This document shows positions 11,394-21,496 of a DNA stretch of 64,000 bases, one piece after another; the first letter of the stretch is position 1; every line of letters starts with the position of its first letter. The stretch is from Pseudomonas putida (GTDB lineage Bacteria; Pseudomonadota; Gammaproteobacteria; Pseudomonadales; Pseudomonadaceae), in NCBI RefSeq assembly GCF_004357765.1, contig NZ_SMTE01000006.1, forward strand, positions 1 to 64,000, given 5' to 3'. The position numbers and the translations under genes were made by a program. The notes beneath the pieces were generated by a model. That model made no database searches and was not told the origin of the DNA. It was given only the letters and a program-made list of their open reading frames with translations.

Positions 11394-12227
11394 TCAGTCC
11401 AAGGACTGAACGGTCTTCTTCACCAGTTCCGGGAAGAACAACCGCTGCAGTTCCAGCCCCGGCTGTTCGGCCCGCATGAACGCCTCACCGACCAGGAACG
11501 AGTAAACGTCATTGATTGCCATCAGCTCGACATCGGCGCGGTTGAGAATACCGCTTTCGGTGATGGCCAAACGGTCGCGCGGGATACGAGGCAGCAGATC
11601 GAGGGTGGTTTCCAGGCTGACGTCGAAGGTGTGCAGGTTGCGGTTGTTGACTCCGACCAATGGCGTGTCGAGGGTCTTCAAGGCCCGCTCCAGCTCATCG
11701 CCATCGTGCACTTCGACCAGCACGTCGAGGCCGACGTCCTTGGCCGTGGCGGCCAGCTCGGCCATTTTCACATCGTCCAGGGCCGAAACGATCAGCAACA
11801 CGCAGTCGGCGCCCAAGGCCCGGGCCTCGACGATCTGGTAGGGGTCGACCATGAAGTCCTTGCGGATCACCGGCAGCGCAACCGCAGCGCGCGCCTGCTG
11901 CAGGTACTCGTCAGCACCCTGGAAGTAGTCCACATCGGTCAACACCGACAGGCAGGTCGCCCCGCCTTTTTCGTAACTGACGGCAATCTCCGCGGGTACG
12001 AAGTTCTCGCGAATGACACCCTTGCTCGGCGACGCCTTCTTGATCTCGGCGATGACCGCAGGCTGCTTGCGCTTGGCCTGTTCGATCAGGGCATTGGCGA
12101 AGCCTCGTGGCGCATCGGCCGCTTTGGCCAGACGCTCCAGCTCGGCCAGGCTGACCCGTGCACTGCGCTCGGCCACTTCCTGGAACTTGCGGGCAATGAT
12201 CCTCTCCAGCACCGTCGGTACACTCAT
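11394..12227 (-). CDS. trpC: Indole-3-glycerol phosphate synthase
   Basis: Closes the indole ring: CdRP to indole-3-glycerol phosphate. It is a 277-residue monofunctional TIM barrel. The family segments [11 protein letters not shown] (about residue 60), the catalytic [18 protein letters not shown] and ITESGI are all present. The ATG overlaps the trpD stop by 4 bases (ATGA), so translation is coupled in trpGDC. In Pseudomonas trpF is not fused and lies elsewhere, in line with the absence of a C-terminal extension here. Confidence 0.97.
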   Translation of the reverse strand: MSVPTVLERIIARKFQEVAERSARVSLAELERLAKAADAPRGFANALIEQAKRKQPAVIAEIKKASPSKGVIRENFVPAEIAVSYEKGGATCLSVLTDVDYFQGADEYLQQARAAVALPVIRKDFMVDPYQIVEARALGADCVLLIVSALDDVKMAELAATAKDVGLDVLVEVHDGDELERALKTLDTPLVGVNNRNLHTFDVSLETTLDLLPRIPRDRLAITESGILNRADVELMAINDVYSFLVGEAFMRAEQPGLELQRLFFPELVKKTVQSLD

Positions 12228-13273
12228 GCTTCGTTCTCCACCTTGAATACCGCGGTAAATGCACCCAGCTCCTGCAGCTTTTCCCAGGCCAACCCGGTGT
12301 GCAACACGTCGTGCGCCAGTTCGACACCCCCCTTGAGGCTCATCGCGTGGTCAGCGGCGTACAACGCAGCACCGGCATTGAGCACGATCATTTCGGCGGC
12401 TTTCTGGCCATTCTCGGTCTTGCGTCGGCCCAACGCATCGCGAATCAACTCCAGCGACGCCTGCGGGCCCTCGACCGCCAGGCCGTGCAGGCTCTGGCTC
12501 TTGATGCCGAGATCTTCCGGCTCGACCCAGTACTCGAGGATCTCACCGTTCTTCAGTTCGGCTACATAGGTCGGCGCGGCCAGGCTGAACTCGTCCAGAC
12601 CATCCTTGGAGTGCACCACCAGCACGTGCTTGCTGCCCAGGCGCTGCAGCACCTCCGCCAGAGGCCGGCACAGCGCCTGGGTGAACACGCCGACCACCTG
12701 ATGTTTCACACCGGCCGGGTTCGTAAGCGGGCCGAGCATGTTGAACAGGGTACGCAGGCCCAGGTCACGGCGCGGGCCTGCGGCATGTTTCATCGCCGAG
12801 TGATGGCTCTGGGCGAACATGAAGCCGATACCCAGGCTGTCGATGCAGCGGGCGACCTGGGTTGGCGTCAGGTTCAGGTAGATACCGGCGGCTTCCAGCA
12901 GGTCGGCGCTGCCGCTTTTGCCGGACACCGCACGGTTGCCATGCTTGGCCACGGTGCAACCGGCAGCGGCGAGGACGAACGATGAAGCGGTGGAGACATT
13001 GAAGATGTTGGCGCCATCGCCACCGGTGCCGACGATGTCGACCACCCCATCGAGGGTGTTCAGCTCGACCTTGTCGGCCAGCTCACGCATCACCGACACC
13101 GCACCGACGATCTCATCGATGCTCTCGCTCTTCATGCGCATACCCATCAGGAAGGCGCCGATCTGCGCCTCGCTGCACTGGCCGGTCATGATCTGACGCA
13201 TGACATCGCGCATTTCCTCGGTAGACAGGTCCAGGTGGCCGACGATTCGACTCAACGCGGTCTTGATATCCAT
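12224..13273 (-). CDS. trpD: Anthranilate phosphoribosyltransferase
   Basis: Transfers phosphoribose from PRPP to anthranilate. It is 349 residues with the PRPP-binding [14 protein letters not shown] motif (about residues 83-96), the [15 protein letters not shown] segment, and the conserved HHSAMK and LGPLTNPAG motifs. It starts 9 bases after the trpG stop and overlaps trpC by 4 bases. Middle gene of trpGDC. Confidence 0.97.
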   Translation of the reverse strand: MDIKTALSRIVGHLDLSTEEMRDVMRQIMTGQCSEAQIGAFLMGMRMKSESIDEIVGAVSVMRELADKVELNTLDGVVDIVGTGGDGANIFNVSTASSFVLAAAGCTVAKHGNRAVSGKSGSADLLEAAGIYLNLTPTQVARCIDSLGIGFMFAQSHHSAMKHAAGPRRDLGLRTLFNMLGPLTNPAGVKHQVVGVFTQALCRPLAEVLQRLGSKHVLVVHSKDGLDEFSLAAPTYVAELKNGEILEYWVEPEDLGIKSQSLHGLAVEGPQASLELIRDALGRRKTENGQKAAEMIVLNAGAALYAADHAMSLKGGVELAHDVLHTGLAWEKLQELGAFTAVFKVENEA

Positions 13274-13282
13274 GTTCGATCC

Positions 13283-13876
13283 TTAGCGGAGGCCGCCGGT
13301 CTGTTTGAGGAAATTGGCGAACAGCTCGTGGCCCTGTTCGGTGAGGATCGATTCTGGGTGGAACTGCACCCCTTCGATGTTCAAGGTCTTGTGACGCAGG
13401 CCCATGATCTCGTCGACCGAGCCGTCTTCCAGGGCTGTCCAGGCGGTGACTTCCAGGCAGTCGGGCAGGGTCTCGCGCTTGACCACCAGCGAATGATAGC
13501 GGGTCACGGTCAGCGGGTTGTTCAGGCCGCTGAAGACACCCAGGTCGCGGTGATGCACCGGACTGGTCTTGCCATGCATCACCTGGCGGGCACGGACCAC
13601 GTCACCACCGAAGGCCTGGCCGATGGACTGATGGCCCAGGCACACACCCAGAATCGGCAACTTGCCGGCGAAGTGCAGGATGGCTTCGATGGAAACGCCC
13701 GCTTCGCTCGGCGTGCACGGGCCCGGCGAGACGACGATGCGCTCGGGATTAAGGGCTTCGATTTGGGCGATGGTCATTTCGTCGTTGCGAATGACCTTGA
13801 CCTCGGCACCCAGCTCGCCCAGGTACTGGACGACGTTGTAAGTGAATGAGTCGTAATTGTCGATCATCAGTAACAT
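13283..13876 (-). CDS. trpG: Anthranilate synthase component II, glutamine amidotransferase
   Basis: Supplies ammonia from glutamine to TrpE. It is a 197-residue class I amidotransferase with the nucleophile-elbow [11 protein letters not shown] (Cys near residue 79) and the C-terminal FHPESI with His-x-Glu. The start is [11 protein letters not shown]; an upstream in-frame start would add 25 unrelated residues. First gene of trpGDC, preceded by a Trp-rich leader peptide and GC-rich hairpins, so attenuation control is expected. Its partner TrpE is encoded separately about 2.3 kb away, the arrangement known for Pseudomonas. Confidence 0.97.
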   Translation of the reverse strand: MLLMIDNYDSFTYNVVQYLGELGAEVKVIRNDEMTIAQIEALNPERIVVSPGPCTPSEAGVSIEAILHFAGKLPILGVCLGHQSIGQAFGGDVVRARQVMHGKTSPVHHRDLGVFSGLNNPLTVTRYHSLVVKRETLPDCLEVTAWTALEDGSVDEIMGLRHKTLNIEGVQFHPESILTEQGHELFANFLKQTGGLR

Positions 13877-13986
13877 CGGGTTAAACCTCTTGAATCTACT
13901 GACTTCAGAATTCGAACCTTCCTGCACCCGCCACAGGCGCGGCTTTGCCACAAAAGCGTGGTAGACAGAAAGGCAAACGGGGGCGG

Positions 13987-14001
13987 GCCGGACGGGCCGG
14001 C
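13987..14001 (-). promoter_or_regulatory. Hairpin in the trpGDC attenuator region
   Basis: Just after the leader stop, a GC-rich segment contains GCCGG-N5-CCGGC (13987-14001). Upstream, the Trp-codon segment itself can pair (CGCC with GGCG). This allows mutually exclusive structures. A run of Ts is only weakly present (GTTTGCCTTTC on the minus strand), so the exact terminator stem is uncertain. Confidence 0.5.
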
Positions 14002-14012
14002 AGGGGATAAAG

Positions 14013-14081
14013 TCAGGCGCGCCAACGCCAACGGGCGTGGGCCTTGATTACGCGCATCAAGAGTTTACTGACGATCAACAC
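14013..14081 (-). CDS. trpGDC leader peptide (trpL-like)
   Basis: A short frame ends in [14 protein letters not shown] and a TGA stop. Two Trp codons are separated by a single Arg codon. Counting from the in-frame GTG at 14081 it is 22 residues; an ATG at 14057 would give 14. The GTG is favoured because the sister leader before trpE has a GTG at exactly the same distance from its stop. A good promoter ends about 29 bases upstream. P. putida trpGDC has been reported to be controlled by attenuation; this peptide is the expected sensor of charged tRNA-Trp. Confidence 0.75.
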   Translation of the reverse strand: MLIVSKLLMRVIKAHARWRWRA

Positions 14082-14109
14082 AGGATAGGTCTCGCTCATA
14101 CGTCGTGGC

Positions 14110-14138
14110 ACAGTAGCCTACCGGGGCGGCGGGCGCAA
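14110..14138 (-). promoter_or_regulatory. trpGDC promoter
   Basis: TTGCGC (14133-14138), a 17-base spacer and TACTGT (14110-14115) lie on the minus strand. Transcription would start near 14103, about 22 bases before the leader GTG. Confidence 0.55.
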
Positions 14139-14245
14139 TATGCCTGCAAACACGGGGAAACGAATGGACTTGGGAGGGATGCACGGCGATTTGTTAAGGT
14201 CGATCGGGCAGTCCTTCATAAAAACAAAGAAAAGGATGTTCTCCG

Positions 14246-16135
14246 ATGCGAAAAGCCCCGTTTTTGCGCTTTACCCTCGCCTCATTGGCCTTGGCCTGCA
14301 GCCAGGTATTCGCCGCACCCTCGCCCTACTCCACGCTGATCGTGTTTGGCGACAGCCTCAGCGACGCCGGGCAGTTTCCCAACGTGCTAGGCAGCTCACC
14401 GGCCATGCGATTCACCAACCGCGATGCCAATGGCAACTATGCGCCGGTGTCGCCGATGATCCTGGGTGGGCGACTGGGGGTAAGTCCGAATGACTTGAAC
14501 CCTTCCACCTCAGTGGCCATTCAGCCCGACGGCAACAACTGGGCAGTAGGCGGTTACACCACTCAGCAGATCCTGGATTCGATCACCGATACCTCCAAGA
14601 CGGTCATCCCGCCAGGGCGCCTCGGTGCCGGGCTGGTACTGCGTGAAAAACCGGGCTACCTGGCCAATAGCCTGCGTGCTGATCCGAACGCACTGTACTA
14701 TCTGACCGGCGGCGGCAATGCCTTTCTGCAAGGCCTGGTGAATAGCCCAGCCGACGCTGTGGCCGCAGGTGCCCGTCTGGCCGCCAGCGCCCAGGCCCTG
14801 CAGCAAGGCGGCGCCCGCTATATCATGGTCTGGCTGCTGCCCGACCTTGGCCAAACGCCCAATTTCAGCGGTACACCACAGCAGAATCCGCTGTCGTTGC
14901 TGTCCGGTGCGTTCAACCAGTCGTTGCTCGGCCAATTGGGGCAGATCGATGCCGAAATCATCCCACTGAACATCCCTTTGCTGCTGAGCGAAGCGCTGGC
15001 CAGCCCGAGCCAGTTCGGCCTGGCCAGCGACCAGAACCAGGTCGGTAGCTGTTACAGCGGCGAAGGCTGCGTGGAAAACCCGGTGTATGGCATCAACGGC
15101 CCCACGCCTGACCCGACCAAACTGCTGTTCAACGACTCGGTGCACCCAACCATCGCTGGCCAGCAACTGATCGCCGATTACGCTTATTCGATCATCGCGG
15201 CCCCCTGGGAACTGACCCTGCTACCCGAAATGGCCCACGCCAGCCTGCGCGCCCACCAGGACGAACTGCGCAACCAGTGGCAAACCCCCTGGCAAGCGGT
15301 TGGCCAATGGCAGGCCTTCGTCGCCACCGGCGCCCAGGACCTGGACTTCGACGGCCAGCGCAGCGCAGCCAGCGGCGATGGCCGTGGCTACAACCTGACC
15401 CTGGGCGGCAGCTACCGCTTGAACGATGCCTGGCGCGTAGGCCTGGCCGGTGGCGCCTACCGACAGAAGTTGGAAGCCGGCGAAAATGACTCGGACTACA
15501 AGCTGAACAGTTACTTGGCCAGCGCATTCGCCCAATACCGCCAGGACCGCTGGTGGGCCGATGCCGCACTGACGGCTGGGCACTTGGACTACAGCAACCT
15601 CAAACGCACCTTTGCTCTGGGCGTGAATGAGCGCAGCGAAAAGGGCGATACCGATGGCGAGGCCTGGGCGATGTCGGGACGACTGGGCTACAACCTGGCG
15701 AGCGAAGGCAGCACTTGGCAGTTGGCACCGTTCATCAGCGCCGACTATGCACGGGTGAAGGTCGACGGCTATGACGAGAAAAGCGCGCGCTCTACGGCGC
15801 TAGGCTTCGATGACCAGGAGCGTACCTCACGCCGCCTGGGGGTAGGGTTGCTGGGCAGTGTGCAGGTGCTGCCGAGTACCCGGCTGTTCGCCGAGATCGC
15901 GCAGGAACATGAGTTCGAGGATGACCAGCAGGATGTGACGATGCACCTGACAAGCTTGCCGGCGAATGACTTCACTCTGACCGGCTACACGCCACACAGC
16001 GACTTGACCCGGGCAAGCCTGGGGGTGAGCCATGAAGTGGTAGCGGGGGTGCACTTGCGCGGGAATTATAACTGGCGCAAGAGCGATGAGTTGACGCAGC
16101 AAGGGGTGAGTTTGGGGGTTAGTGTCGACTTCTGA
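14246..16135 (+). CDS. estA: GDSL autotransporter esterase EstA/EstP
   Basis: Outer-membrane autotransporter esterase of 629 residues. The signal peptide (about residues 1-23, cleavage near VFA-AP) is followed by an SGNH/GDSL hydrolase passenger. The nucleophile S37 is in FGDSLSD, and D297 and H300 are in DSVHPT. A C-terminal beta-barrel translocator (about 350-629) ends in a terminal Phe. In P. aeruginosa EstA affects rhamnolipid production and motility; in P. putida the homologue is called EstP. It sits alone between the two trp units on the opposite strand. Confidence 0.93.
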   Translation: MRKAPFLRFTLASLALACSQVFAAPSPYSTLIVFGDSLSDAGQFPNVLGSSPAMRFTNRDANGNYAPVSPMILGGRLGVSPNDLNPSTSVAIQPDGNNWAVGGYTTQQILDSITDTSKTVIPPGRLGAGLVLREKPGYLANSLRADPNALYYLTGGGNAFLQGLVNSPADAVAAGARLAASAQALQQGGARYIMVWLLPDLGQTPNFSGTPQQNPLSLLSGAFNQSLLGQLGQIDAEIIPLNIPLLLSEALASPSQFGLASDQNQVGSCYSGEGCVENPVYGINGPTPDPTKLLFNDSVHPTIAGQQLIADYAYSIIAAPWELTLLPEMAHASLRAHQDELRNQWQTPWQAVGQWQAFVATGAQDLDFDGQRSAASGDGRGYNLTLGGSYRLNDAWRVGLAGGAYRQKLEAGENDSDYKLNSYLASAFAQYRQDRWWADAALTAGHLDYSNLKRTFALGVNERSEKGDTDGEAWAMSGRLGYNLASEGSTWQLAPFISADYARVKVDGYDEKSARSTALGFDDQERTSRRLGVGLLGSVQVLPSTRLFAEIAQEHEFEDDQQDVTMHLTSLPANDFTLTGYTPHSDLTRASLGVSHEVVAGVHLRGNYNWRKSDELTQQGVSLGVSVDF

Positions 16136-16140
16136 ATTGC

Positions 16141-16159
16141 GGGGCTGCAAAGCAGCCCC
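16141..16159. terminator. Hairpin between estA and trpE
   Basis: A perfect 8-bp GC stem (16141-16148 with 16152-16159, loop AAA) lies between convergent genes. There is no clear T-run on either strand, so its efficiency is uncertain. Confidence 0.5.
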
Positions 16160-16166
16160 AATCCAT

Positions 16167-17648
16167 TTATTTGGCCGAAGTCTGCTCAGCCAGCGCCACA
16201 GCCCGGAACATCGCCCGACGTTTGTTGATGGTCTCTTCCCACTCCGCTGCGGGCACCGAATCGGCGACGATGCCGCCACCGGCCTGCACGTGCAGTTCGC
16301 CGTCCTTGATAACCGCGGTACGGATGGCAATCGCCGTGTCCATGTTGCCGTTCCAGGCGAAATAACCGACTGCGCCCCCGTAAACGCCGCGCTTGACTGG
16401 CTCGAGCTCGTCGATGATCTCCATGGCGCGAATCTTCGGAGCCCCCGACAAAGTGCCGGCCGGCAGGATCGCCCGCAGGGCGTCCATGGCGGTCAGGCCT
16501 TCGCGCAGTTGGCCAGTGACGTTGGAAACGATGTGCATCACGTTCGAGTAACGCTCGATGACCATCTTCTCGGTCAGGCGCACGCTACCGGTGGACGAGA
16601 CCCGGCCAACGTCGTTGCGACCCAGGTCGATCAGCATCAGGTGCTCGGCGATCTCCTTGTCGTCCGACAGCAGGTCGTCCTCCAACGCCCGGTCTGCTTC
16701 CTCGTTGGCGCCGCGCGGGCGGGTGCCGGCGATCGGGCGCACGGTGACCAGGTTGTCTTCCACCCGTACCAGCACCTCCGGCGAGCTGCCGACCACATGG
16801 AAGTCGCCGAAGTTGAAGAAGTACATGTAGGGTGTGGGGTTGAAGCAGCGCAGTGCCCGATACAGGTCGATCGGCGCAGCCTTGAAGTCGATCGACATAC
16901 GTTGCGACGGCACCACCTGCATGCAGTCGCCGGCCAGGATGTATTCCTTGATACGCCCTACCGCATTCTCGTAATCGTCGCGGGTATAGCTGGAGCGGAA
17001 TTCCGGCTCGGCGGCCATCGGGCCGCTCAGGTCCAGGCCACGGCGCGGGGTGATCGGCTGGCGGAGTTTCTCCAGCAGGCCCTGCAGGCGCGCTTGACCG
17101 TTCTCGAAGGCCTGCTCCTCGGCGGGATCGACGAGGACGATGGCGTGCATCTTACCGGCCAGATTATCGAACACCACCACCGCGTCGGAAACCATCAACA
17201 GGATGTCCGGCACGCCCAAAGGGTCCGGATTCGGGCTGGCGCCCAAGCGTTTTTCCACGTAGCGCACACAGTCATAGCCGAAGTAACCGACCAAACCGCC
17301 GTTGAAGCGTGGCAAGCCAGGAATATCTGCGACCTCGTAGCGATCTTTGAAGGTTTCGACGAACGCGAGCGGGTCCTCGACGTCGTGGCTTTCCACCTCG
17401 ACGCCATCCTGCAGGATGCTGACGTGATAGCCGTGGACACGCATCACGGTGCGCGACGGCAGGCCGATCATCGAATAACGCCCCCACTTCTCGCCGCCCT
17501 GGACGGACTCGAGGAGATAGGAATTGGCTTGATCGGCCAGCTTCAGGTAGATCGACAGCGGGGTATCGAAGTCGGCCAGGGTTTCGCAGGCCAGGGGAAT
17601 GCGGTTATAGCCGGCAGCGGCCAGGCGCAGGAATTCTTCGCGGGTCAT
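16167..17648 (-). CDS. trpE: Anthranilate synthase component I
   Basis: Converts chorismate to anthranilate with ammonia from TrpG. It is 493 residues. The N-terminal feedback domain has the [15 protein letters not shown] motif (residues about 49-63) that forms the tryptophan pocket. The C-terminal chorismate-binding domain carries [24 protein letters not shown] and [15 protein letters not shown]. The start is [11 protein letters not shown]. It lies 70 bases downstream of a Trp-rich leader that is in frame with gph, so it forms an rpe-gph-trpE unit with its own attenuator. Confidence 0.97.
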   Translation of the reverse strand: MTREEFLRLAAAGYNRIPLACETLADFDTPLSIYLKLADQANSYLLESVQGGEKWGRYSMIGLPSRTVMRVHGYHVSILQDGVEVESHDVEDPLAFVETFKDRYEVADIPGLPRFNGGLVGYFGYDCVRYVEKRLGASPNPDPLGVPDILLMVSDAVVVFDNLAGKMHAIVLVDPAEEQAFENGQARLQGLLEKLRQPITPRRGLDLSGPMAAEPEFRSSYTRDDYENAVGRIKEYILAGDCMQVVPSQRMSIDFKAAPIDLYRALRCFNPTPYMYFFNFGDFHVVGSSPEVLVRVEDNLVTVRPIAGTRPRGANEEADRALEDDLLSDDKEIAEHLMLIDLGRNDVGRVSSTGSVRLTEKMVIERYSNVMHIVSNVTGQLREGLTAMDALRAILPAGTLSGAPKIRAMEIIDELEPVKRGVYGGAVGYFAWNGNMDTAIAIRTAVIKDGELHVQAGGGIVADSVPAAEWEETINKRRAMFRAVALAEQTSAK

Positions 17649-17693
17649 GGGTAGCCTCGTGGCAAGCAGCAATAGAGTCGGGCAAGCGGACGG

Positions 17694-17709
17694 GCCGGCG
17701 GGCGCCGGC
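17694..17709 (-). promoter_or_regulatory. Hairpin in the trpE attenuator region
   Basis: Between the leader stop (17719) and the trpE ATG (17648) lies a very GC-rich segment with GCCGGC-N4-GCCGGC. It can also pair in other ways with the Trp-codon segment upstream. No U-rich tail follows, so whether it terminates transcription or acts differently is unclear. Confidence 0.45.
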
Positions 17710-17718
17710 GGGCAAAAG

Positions 17719-17787
17719 TCAGGCGCGCCAGCGCCAACGGGCCAGGGCCTTGATGACTTTCATCCAGAACTTGCCAGTTACCGCCAC
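17719..17787 (-). CDS. trpE leader peptide, in frame inside the 3' end of gph
   Basis: The last codons of gph read [14 protein letters not shown] followed by TGA, and are nearly the same as the trpGDC leader. An in-frame GTG at 17787, with a GAGAG-type ribosome binding site, would give a 22-residue peptide, exactly the length of the sister leader. The peptide therefore shares both frame and stop codon with gph. It can be made either as the tail of Gph or independently. The tandem Trp codons suit attenuation of trpE. Confidence 0.7.
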   Translation of the reverse strand: MAVTGKFWMKVIKALARWRWRA

Positions 17788-18537
17788 GGTGGACTCTCTG
17801 TCTTGTGAGGCTTGAAGATCCGCCAACGTTATCCCAGTGGCGGCATCTAAGCAACCAGGCAACAGCGCCCGCAGATCGTCGACCACCAGGCTCGGCGCTT
17901 CGTCGCTGATCGGCCGGCCATGGTTATAGCCGTAGCTCAGGCCCACACACTGTACGCCTGCGGCTTTGGCAGCCAGTACATCGCTGCGCGAATCGCCGAC
18001 GAACAGCGATTGTGTGGGGCTCACGCCGGCCATCTGCATGACGAACAACAATGCAGCGGGATCGGGTTTTTTTTGTGGCAGCGTGTCTCCGCCAATGATC
18101 CAGCGGAAATAGCGACCAAGCTTCATCTGATCGAGCAGCGGGCCGACGAATCGTTCCGGCTTGTTGGTGATCAGCGCCATCTCTACGCCTCGCTTGCGCA
18201 GCCACGCCAAGGTGTCCTTGACCCCAGGGTAGACCTGGGTCAGTTCGTGGCTCTCGGCATAGGCCTCCATGAACAAGGCCAGGCCCTGTTCAGCCAGGGC
18301 ATCGTCCACATCATCATGCTCGATGGCGCCGGCCAGGGCTCGGCGCACCAGGACCTGGGCGCCATTGCCTACCCAATGGCGCACGGCCTCGAGGCCAGCA
18401 GGCGGTCGCCCCAGTTCGAGCAGCATGCGGTCCACGGCGGCGGCAAGGTCCGGTACCGAGTCGATCAGGGTACCGTCCAGATCGAACATCACCAGCCTGG
18501 GCAGCGTCCCCGGGAACAGCTGCTCGAAGCCGCTCAT
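17719..18537 (-). CDS. gph: Phosphoglycolate phosphatase
   Basis: HAD-family hydrolase that removes 2-phosphoglycolate formed during DNA repair. It has 272 residues. The nucleophile motif FDLDGTLID places D19 and D21. The conserved ITNKPERF and the C-terminal [15 protein letters not shown] motifs are present. It overlaps rpe by 4 bases (ATGA). The last 22 residues, beyond the HAD fold, double as the trpE leader peptide, so their presence in Gph may be a by-product of regulation and not needed for catalysis. Confidence 0.93.
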   Translation of the reverse strand: MSGFEQLFPGTLPRLVMFDLDGTLIDSVPDLAAAVDRMLLELGRPPAGLEAVRHWVGNGAQVLVRRALAGAIEHDDVDDALAEQGLALFMEAYAESHELTQVYPGVKDTLAWLRKRGVEMALITNKPERFVGPLLDQMKLGRYFRWIIGGDTLPQKKPDPAALLFVMQMAGVSPTQSLFVGDSRSDVLAAKAAGVQCVGLSYGYNHGRPISDEAPSLVVDDLRALLPGCLDAATGITLADLQASQDRESTVAVTGKFWMKVIKALARWRWRA

Positions 18538-19208
18538 GGGCGGGCCTGGGCCAGTTCGGCGCGCATCTTGGCGATCACCTCCTGGTAGTCCGGGGCGTTG
18601 AAGATGGCCGAGCCGGCGACGAAGGTGTCGGCACCGGCGGCGGCGATCTCACGGATATTGTTGACGTTGACGCCACCGTCGATCTCCAGACGGATGTCGC
18701 GCCCGCTGGCGTCGATCAGAGCCCGCGCCTCGCGCAGCTTGTCGAGAGTCCCGGGGATGAATTTCTGTCCACCGAAGCCAGGGTTGACGCTCATCAGCAG
18801 GACCATGTCGACCTTGTCCATCACGTACTTCAGCGCATCCAGACTGGTTGCCGGGTTGAATACCAGGCCGGCCTTGCAGCCGCCGTCGCGGATCAACTGC
18901 AGCGAGCGGTCGATGTGCTGCGAGGCTTCCGGGTGAAAGGTGATGTAGGTGGCACCGGCTTCGATGAAATCGCCGATGATGCGATCAACCGGACTGACCA
19001 TCAGGTGCACATCGATCGGTGCGGTGACGCCGTACTTGCGCAGCGCGCTGCAGACCATCGGACCAATGGTCAGGTTGGGTACGTAGTGGTTGTCCATCAC
19101 GTCGAAGTGCACGATGTCGGCGCCGGCGGCCAGCACCTTGTCGACGTCCTCACCCAAGCGGGCGAAGTCGGCAGAGAGAATGGAGGGGGCAATAGCGTAG
19201 GGCTGCAT
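18534..19208 (-). CDS. rpe: Ribulose-phosphate 3-epimerase
   Basis: Interconverts ribulose-5-phosphate and xylulose-5-phosphate in the pentose phosphate pathway. A 224-residue TIM barrel with APSILSADF at the N-terminus, [12 protein letters not shown] (metal ligands His and Asp), [12 protein letters not shown] and LEIDGGVN. The start is MQPYAIAPS; a further in-frame ATG upstream adds 6 residues. First gene of rpe-gph-trpE; the pathway also supplies the pentose for PRPP used by TrpD. Confidence 0.96.
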   Translation of the reverse strand: MQPYAIAPSILSADFARLGEDVDKVLAAGADIVHFDVMDNHYVPNLTIGPMVCSALRKYGVTAPIDVHLMVSPVDRIIGDFIEAGATYITFHPEASQHIDRSLQLIRDGGCKAGLVFNPATSLDALKYVMDKVDMVLLMSVNPGFGGQKFIPGTLDKLREARALIDASGRDIRLEIDGGVNVNNIREIAAAGADTFVAGSAIFNAPDYQEVIAKMRAELAQARP

Positions 19209-19243
19209 GGCGCACCTGTTGGGCAAGAATCACGGTGGCGCGC

Positions 19244-19249
19244 ATTGTA
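19244..19249 (-). promoter_or_regulatory. Candidate -10 box upstream of rpe
   Basis: TACAAT on the minus strand, 36 bases before the rpe ATG. No good -35 box is seen at the proper distance. Confidence 0.3.
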
Positions 19250-19307
19250 ACTCAGGGAAACCGATCAGGGCTGATTGGCATCAATGGGTGTCTACCAACG
19301 GACGATA

Positions 19308-19334
19308 CCTGCCCCGCCAAGGGGCTGGGGCAGG
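19308..19334 (-). terminator. Hairpin after the agt-like transporter genes
   Basis: An 8-bp GC stem (19308-19315 with 19327-19334) starts 11 bases after the last permease stop. It lacks a T-run, so it may act as an mRNA 3' end stabiliser or a factor-dependent terminator. Confidence 0.45.
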
Positions 19335-19344
19335 CAGCAGGTCG

Positions 19345-20172
19345 TCACCCCGGCTGCTGGGTGCGCAACTTCTCGCTACGCCCGCGCAACCACTCCAGGG
19401 TCAGCAACAACACCACCGAGAACGCGATCAGCAAGGTCGCGGCTGCGGCAATCGTCGGGCTCAGGTTCTCGCGAATGCCGCTGAACATCTGCCGCGGCAG
19501 GGTCGCCTGCTCCGGGCCGGCGAGGAACAGCGTCACCACCACCTCATCGAAGGAAGTGGCGAAGGCGAACAGCGCACCGGAAATCACCCCAGGCGCGATC
19601 AATGGCAACGTCACCCGACGGAAGGTCAGCAGCGGTGAAGCGCCCAGGCTTGCCGCGGCTCGCACCAGGTTGTAATTGAAGCCCTGCAGGGTGGCCGAGA
19701 CGGTGATGATGACGAACGGCACGCCCAGCACCGCATGCACCAGAATCAACGAGATGAAACTGTTGCCCAGCCCCAGCGGGGCGAAGAACAGGTAGCTGGC
19801 AACGCCAATGATCACCACCGGCACCACCATCGGCGAAATGACCAGCGCCATCACCAGCGACTTGCCGGGAAAATCGCCTCGGGTCAGGCCGATCGCCGCG
19901 AGCGTACCGAACACCATGGCCAACGCAGTGGCCGCCGGGGCGACGATGATGCTGTTCCTCAGCGCCCGCATCCATTCGGCCGAGGCGAAGAAGTCGTGGT
20001 ACCACTGCATCGAAAAGCCCTGCAGCGGATAGACCAGGAAGCTGCCGCCATTGAACGACAACGGCACGATGACCAGGACCGGCAATACCAGGAATAGCAG
20101 GATCAGGCCGCAGAGGATGCGCAGGCTGTAATACCAGACTCGCTCCACAGGCGACATGTATGGGCTCAGCAT
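19345..20172 (-). CDS. agtD: ABC transporter permease (PotC-like, AgtD position)
   Basis: Inner-membrane permease of 275 residues with six predicted helices and the cytoplasmic EAA loop (VRAAASLGASPLLTFRRVTLP). It is of the polyamine/PotC type. It is last in a four-gene importer operon whose order and location (before rpe-gph-trpE) match P. aeruginosa agtABCD, reported to import 4-aminobutyrate and 5-aminovalerate. General annotations would say spermidine/putrescine. The family is certain; substrate and symbol rest on synteny. Confidence 0.75.
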   Translation of the reverse strand: MLSPYMSPVERVWYYSLRILCGLILLFLVLPVLVIVPLSFNGGSFLVYPLQGFSMQWYHDFFASAEWMRALRNSIIVAPAATALAMVFGTLAAIGLTRGDFPGKSLVMALVISPMVVPVVIIGVASYLFFAPLGLGNSFISLILVHAVLGVPFVIITVSATLQGFNYNLVRAAASLGASPLLTFRRVTLPLIAPGVISGALFAFATSFDEVVVTLFLAGPEQATLPRQMFSGIRENLSPTIAAAATLLIAFSVVLLLTLEWLRGRSEKLRTQQPG

Positions 20173-20183
20173 GACGAGGCTCC

Positions 20184-21431
20184 TCAGCTCAGGCGCAGGC
20201 GGCTGGCGCCGACCAGCCAGCTATAGATCAGGTACAGCAGCACGGTGGCCAACAGCAACAGGCCGCCCAGCGCAGTGGCCATGCCCCAGTTGATGCTGGT
20301 GTTGGTGTAGAAAGCCACGAAGTAACTGACCATCTGGTCGTTCGGGCTGCCCAGCAGCGCCGGCGTGATGTAGTAGCCGATGGCCAGGATGAACACCAGC
20401 AGGCATCCGGCACCGACCCCGGCGTAAGTCTGCGGGAAGTACACCCGCCAGAAGCTGGCGAAGGGATGGCAGCCCAGGGAAATCGCCGCACGCATATAGG
20501 TGGGCGAAATGCCCTTCATCACGCTGTACAGCGGCAGGATCATGAACGGCAGGAGAATGTGCACCATCGAGATGTACACCCCGGTACGGTTGAACACCAG
20601 TTCCAGCGGCTGGTCGATGATGCCCAACGCCATCAGCGCACTGTTGATCAGGCCGCCCGACTGCAGCAGCACGATCCACGCGGCGACCCGCACAAGGATG
20701 GAGGTCCAGAACGGCAACAGCACGAGGATCATCAGCAGGTTGCTCTGCCGGGTCGGCAAGTTGGCCAGCAGGTAGGCCAATGGGTAGGCCAGGACCAGGC
20801 AGATGACGGTGATCACCACGCCCATCCACAAGGTCCGGGTGAAGATATCCAGGTAGATGGCCTGGTCGGGCGTGGCCTTGGCCAACTCGCCCAGGTCGTC
20901 GATGCGGTGGTCGAGCGCGGCCAGCAGGTAGAACGGCGTGACTTGGCTGGTATTACGACGAATCGCCTGCCAGTAGGCAGGATCTCCCCAGCGCTCGTCG
21001 AAGGCCTGCAAGGCATCCTTGTAGGAAGCGGGCTCGCTTTTGAATGGCAACGCCCGCGCGGTCTTGGCCAGCAGGCTGCGGTAGCCGGCAAGCTCCATGT
21101 TCAGGCGCTTGGAAAGATCGCCCAGGGTCTGGTTCTTGCGCGACTCGGCAAGGTCCTGGCCGAGCGCCCGGTAGGCCGCTTCATCAGGCAGCCCTTTGCC
21201 ATCCCACTGCGACACCACCTCGACAGTGCGCGGCAGACCAGCGACCACCTCGGGATTGCCGACGCTCTTGTACAACAGCGCGGCGATCGGCACCAGAAAC
21301 ACCAGCAGGAGAAACAGCGCCAACGGCGCGATCAACGCCTGCGCCTTCCAGCGGTTGACCCGCTCGGCGTGCTTGAGGCGCTGCTTGAGGCTAGGACCTG
21401 CGCCTTCATTAAGTGGCACTGAAATGGCCAT
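20184..21431 (-). CDS. agtC: ABC transporter permease (PotB-like, AgtC position)
   Basis: 415-residue permease, longer than a usual PotB (about 280-310). A soluble insert of roughly 140 residues lies between the first helix and the rest (about residues 50-190), a feature of this Pseudomonas subgroup. The EAA loop (MRAAISLGCHPFASFWRVYFP) is present. The start is MAISVPLNEG. It pairs with the downstream permease to form the membrane channel. The role of the insert is unknown; contact with the binding protein is a possibility. Confidence 0.75.
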   Translation of the reverse strand: MAISVPLNEGAGPSLKQRLKHAERVNRWKAQALIAPLALFLLLVFLVPIAALLYKSVGNPEVVAGLPRTVEVVSQWDGKGLPDEAAYRALGQDLAESRKNQTLGDLSKRLNMELAGYRSLLAKTARALPFKSEPASYKDALQAFDERWGDPAYWQAIRRNTSQVTPFYLLAALDHRIDDLGELAKATPDQAIYLDIFTRTLWMGVVITVICLVLAYPLAYLLANLPTRQSNLLMILVLLPFWTSILVRVAAWIVLLQSGGLINSALMALGIIDQPLELVFNRTGVYISMVHILLPFMILPLYSVMKGISPTYMRAAISLGCHPFASFWRVYFPQTYAGVGAGCLLVFILAIGYYITPALLGSPNDQMVSYFVAFYTNTSINWGMATALGGLLLLATVLLYLIYSWLVGASRLRLS

Positions 21432-21496
21432 GGCGAACTCCGTGAACAAGGTAACGAGGGGCGCCAGCCCGCTGGCCGACGCCCTGACCAGACGCC

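Larger units (their letters stand above)
13877..14245. other. trpG-estA intergenic region
   Basis: 369 bases hold the trpGDC promoter, leader peptide and attenuator hairpins (13877-14138). Beyond them is the plus-strand region upstream of estA, with an AAAGGA ribosome binding site at about 14231-14236. No further gene is seen. Confidence 0.7.

Noticed and set aside
16122-17654. 510-codon plus-strand frame opposite trpE
   Set aside because: Shadow of trpE, with no recognisable domain and no ribosome site.
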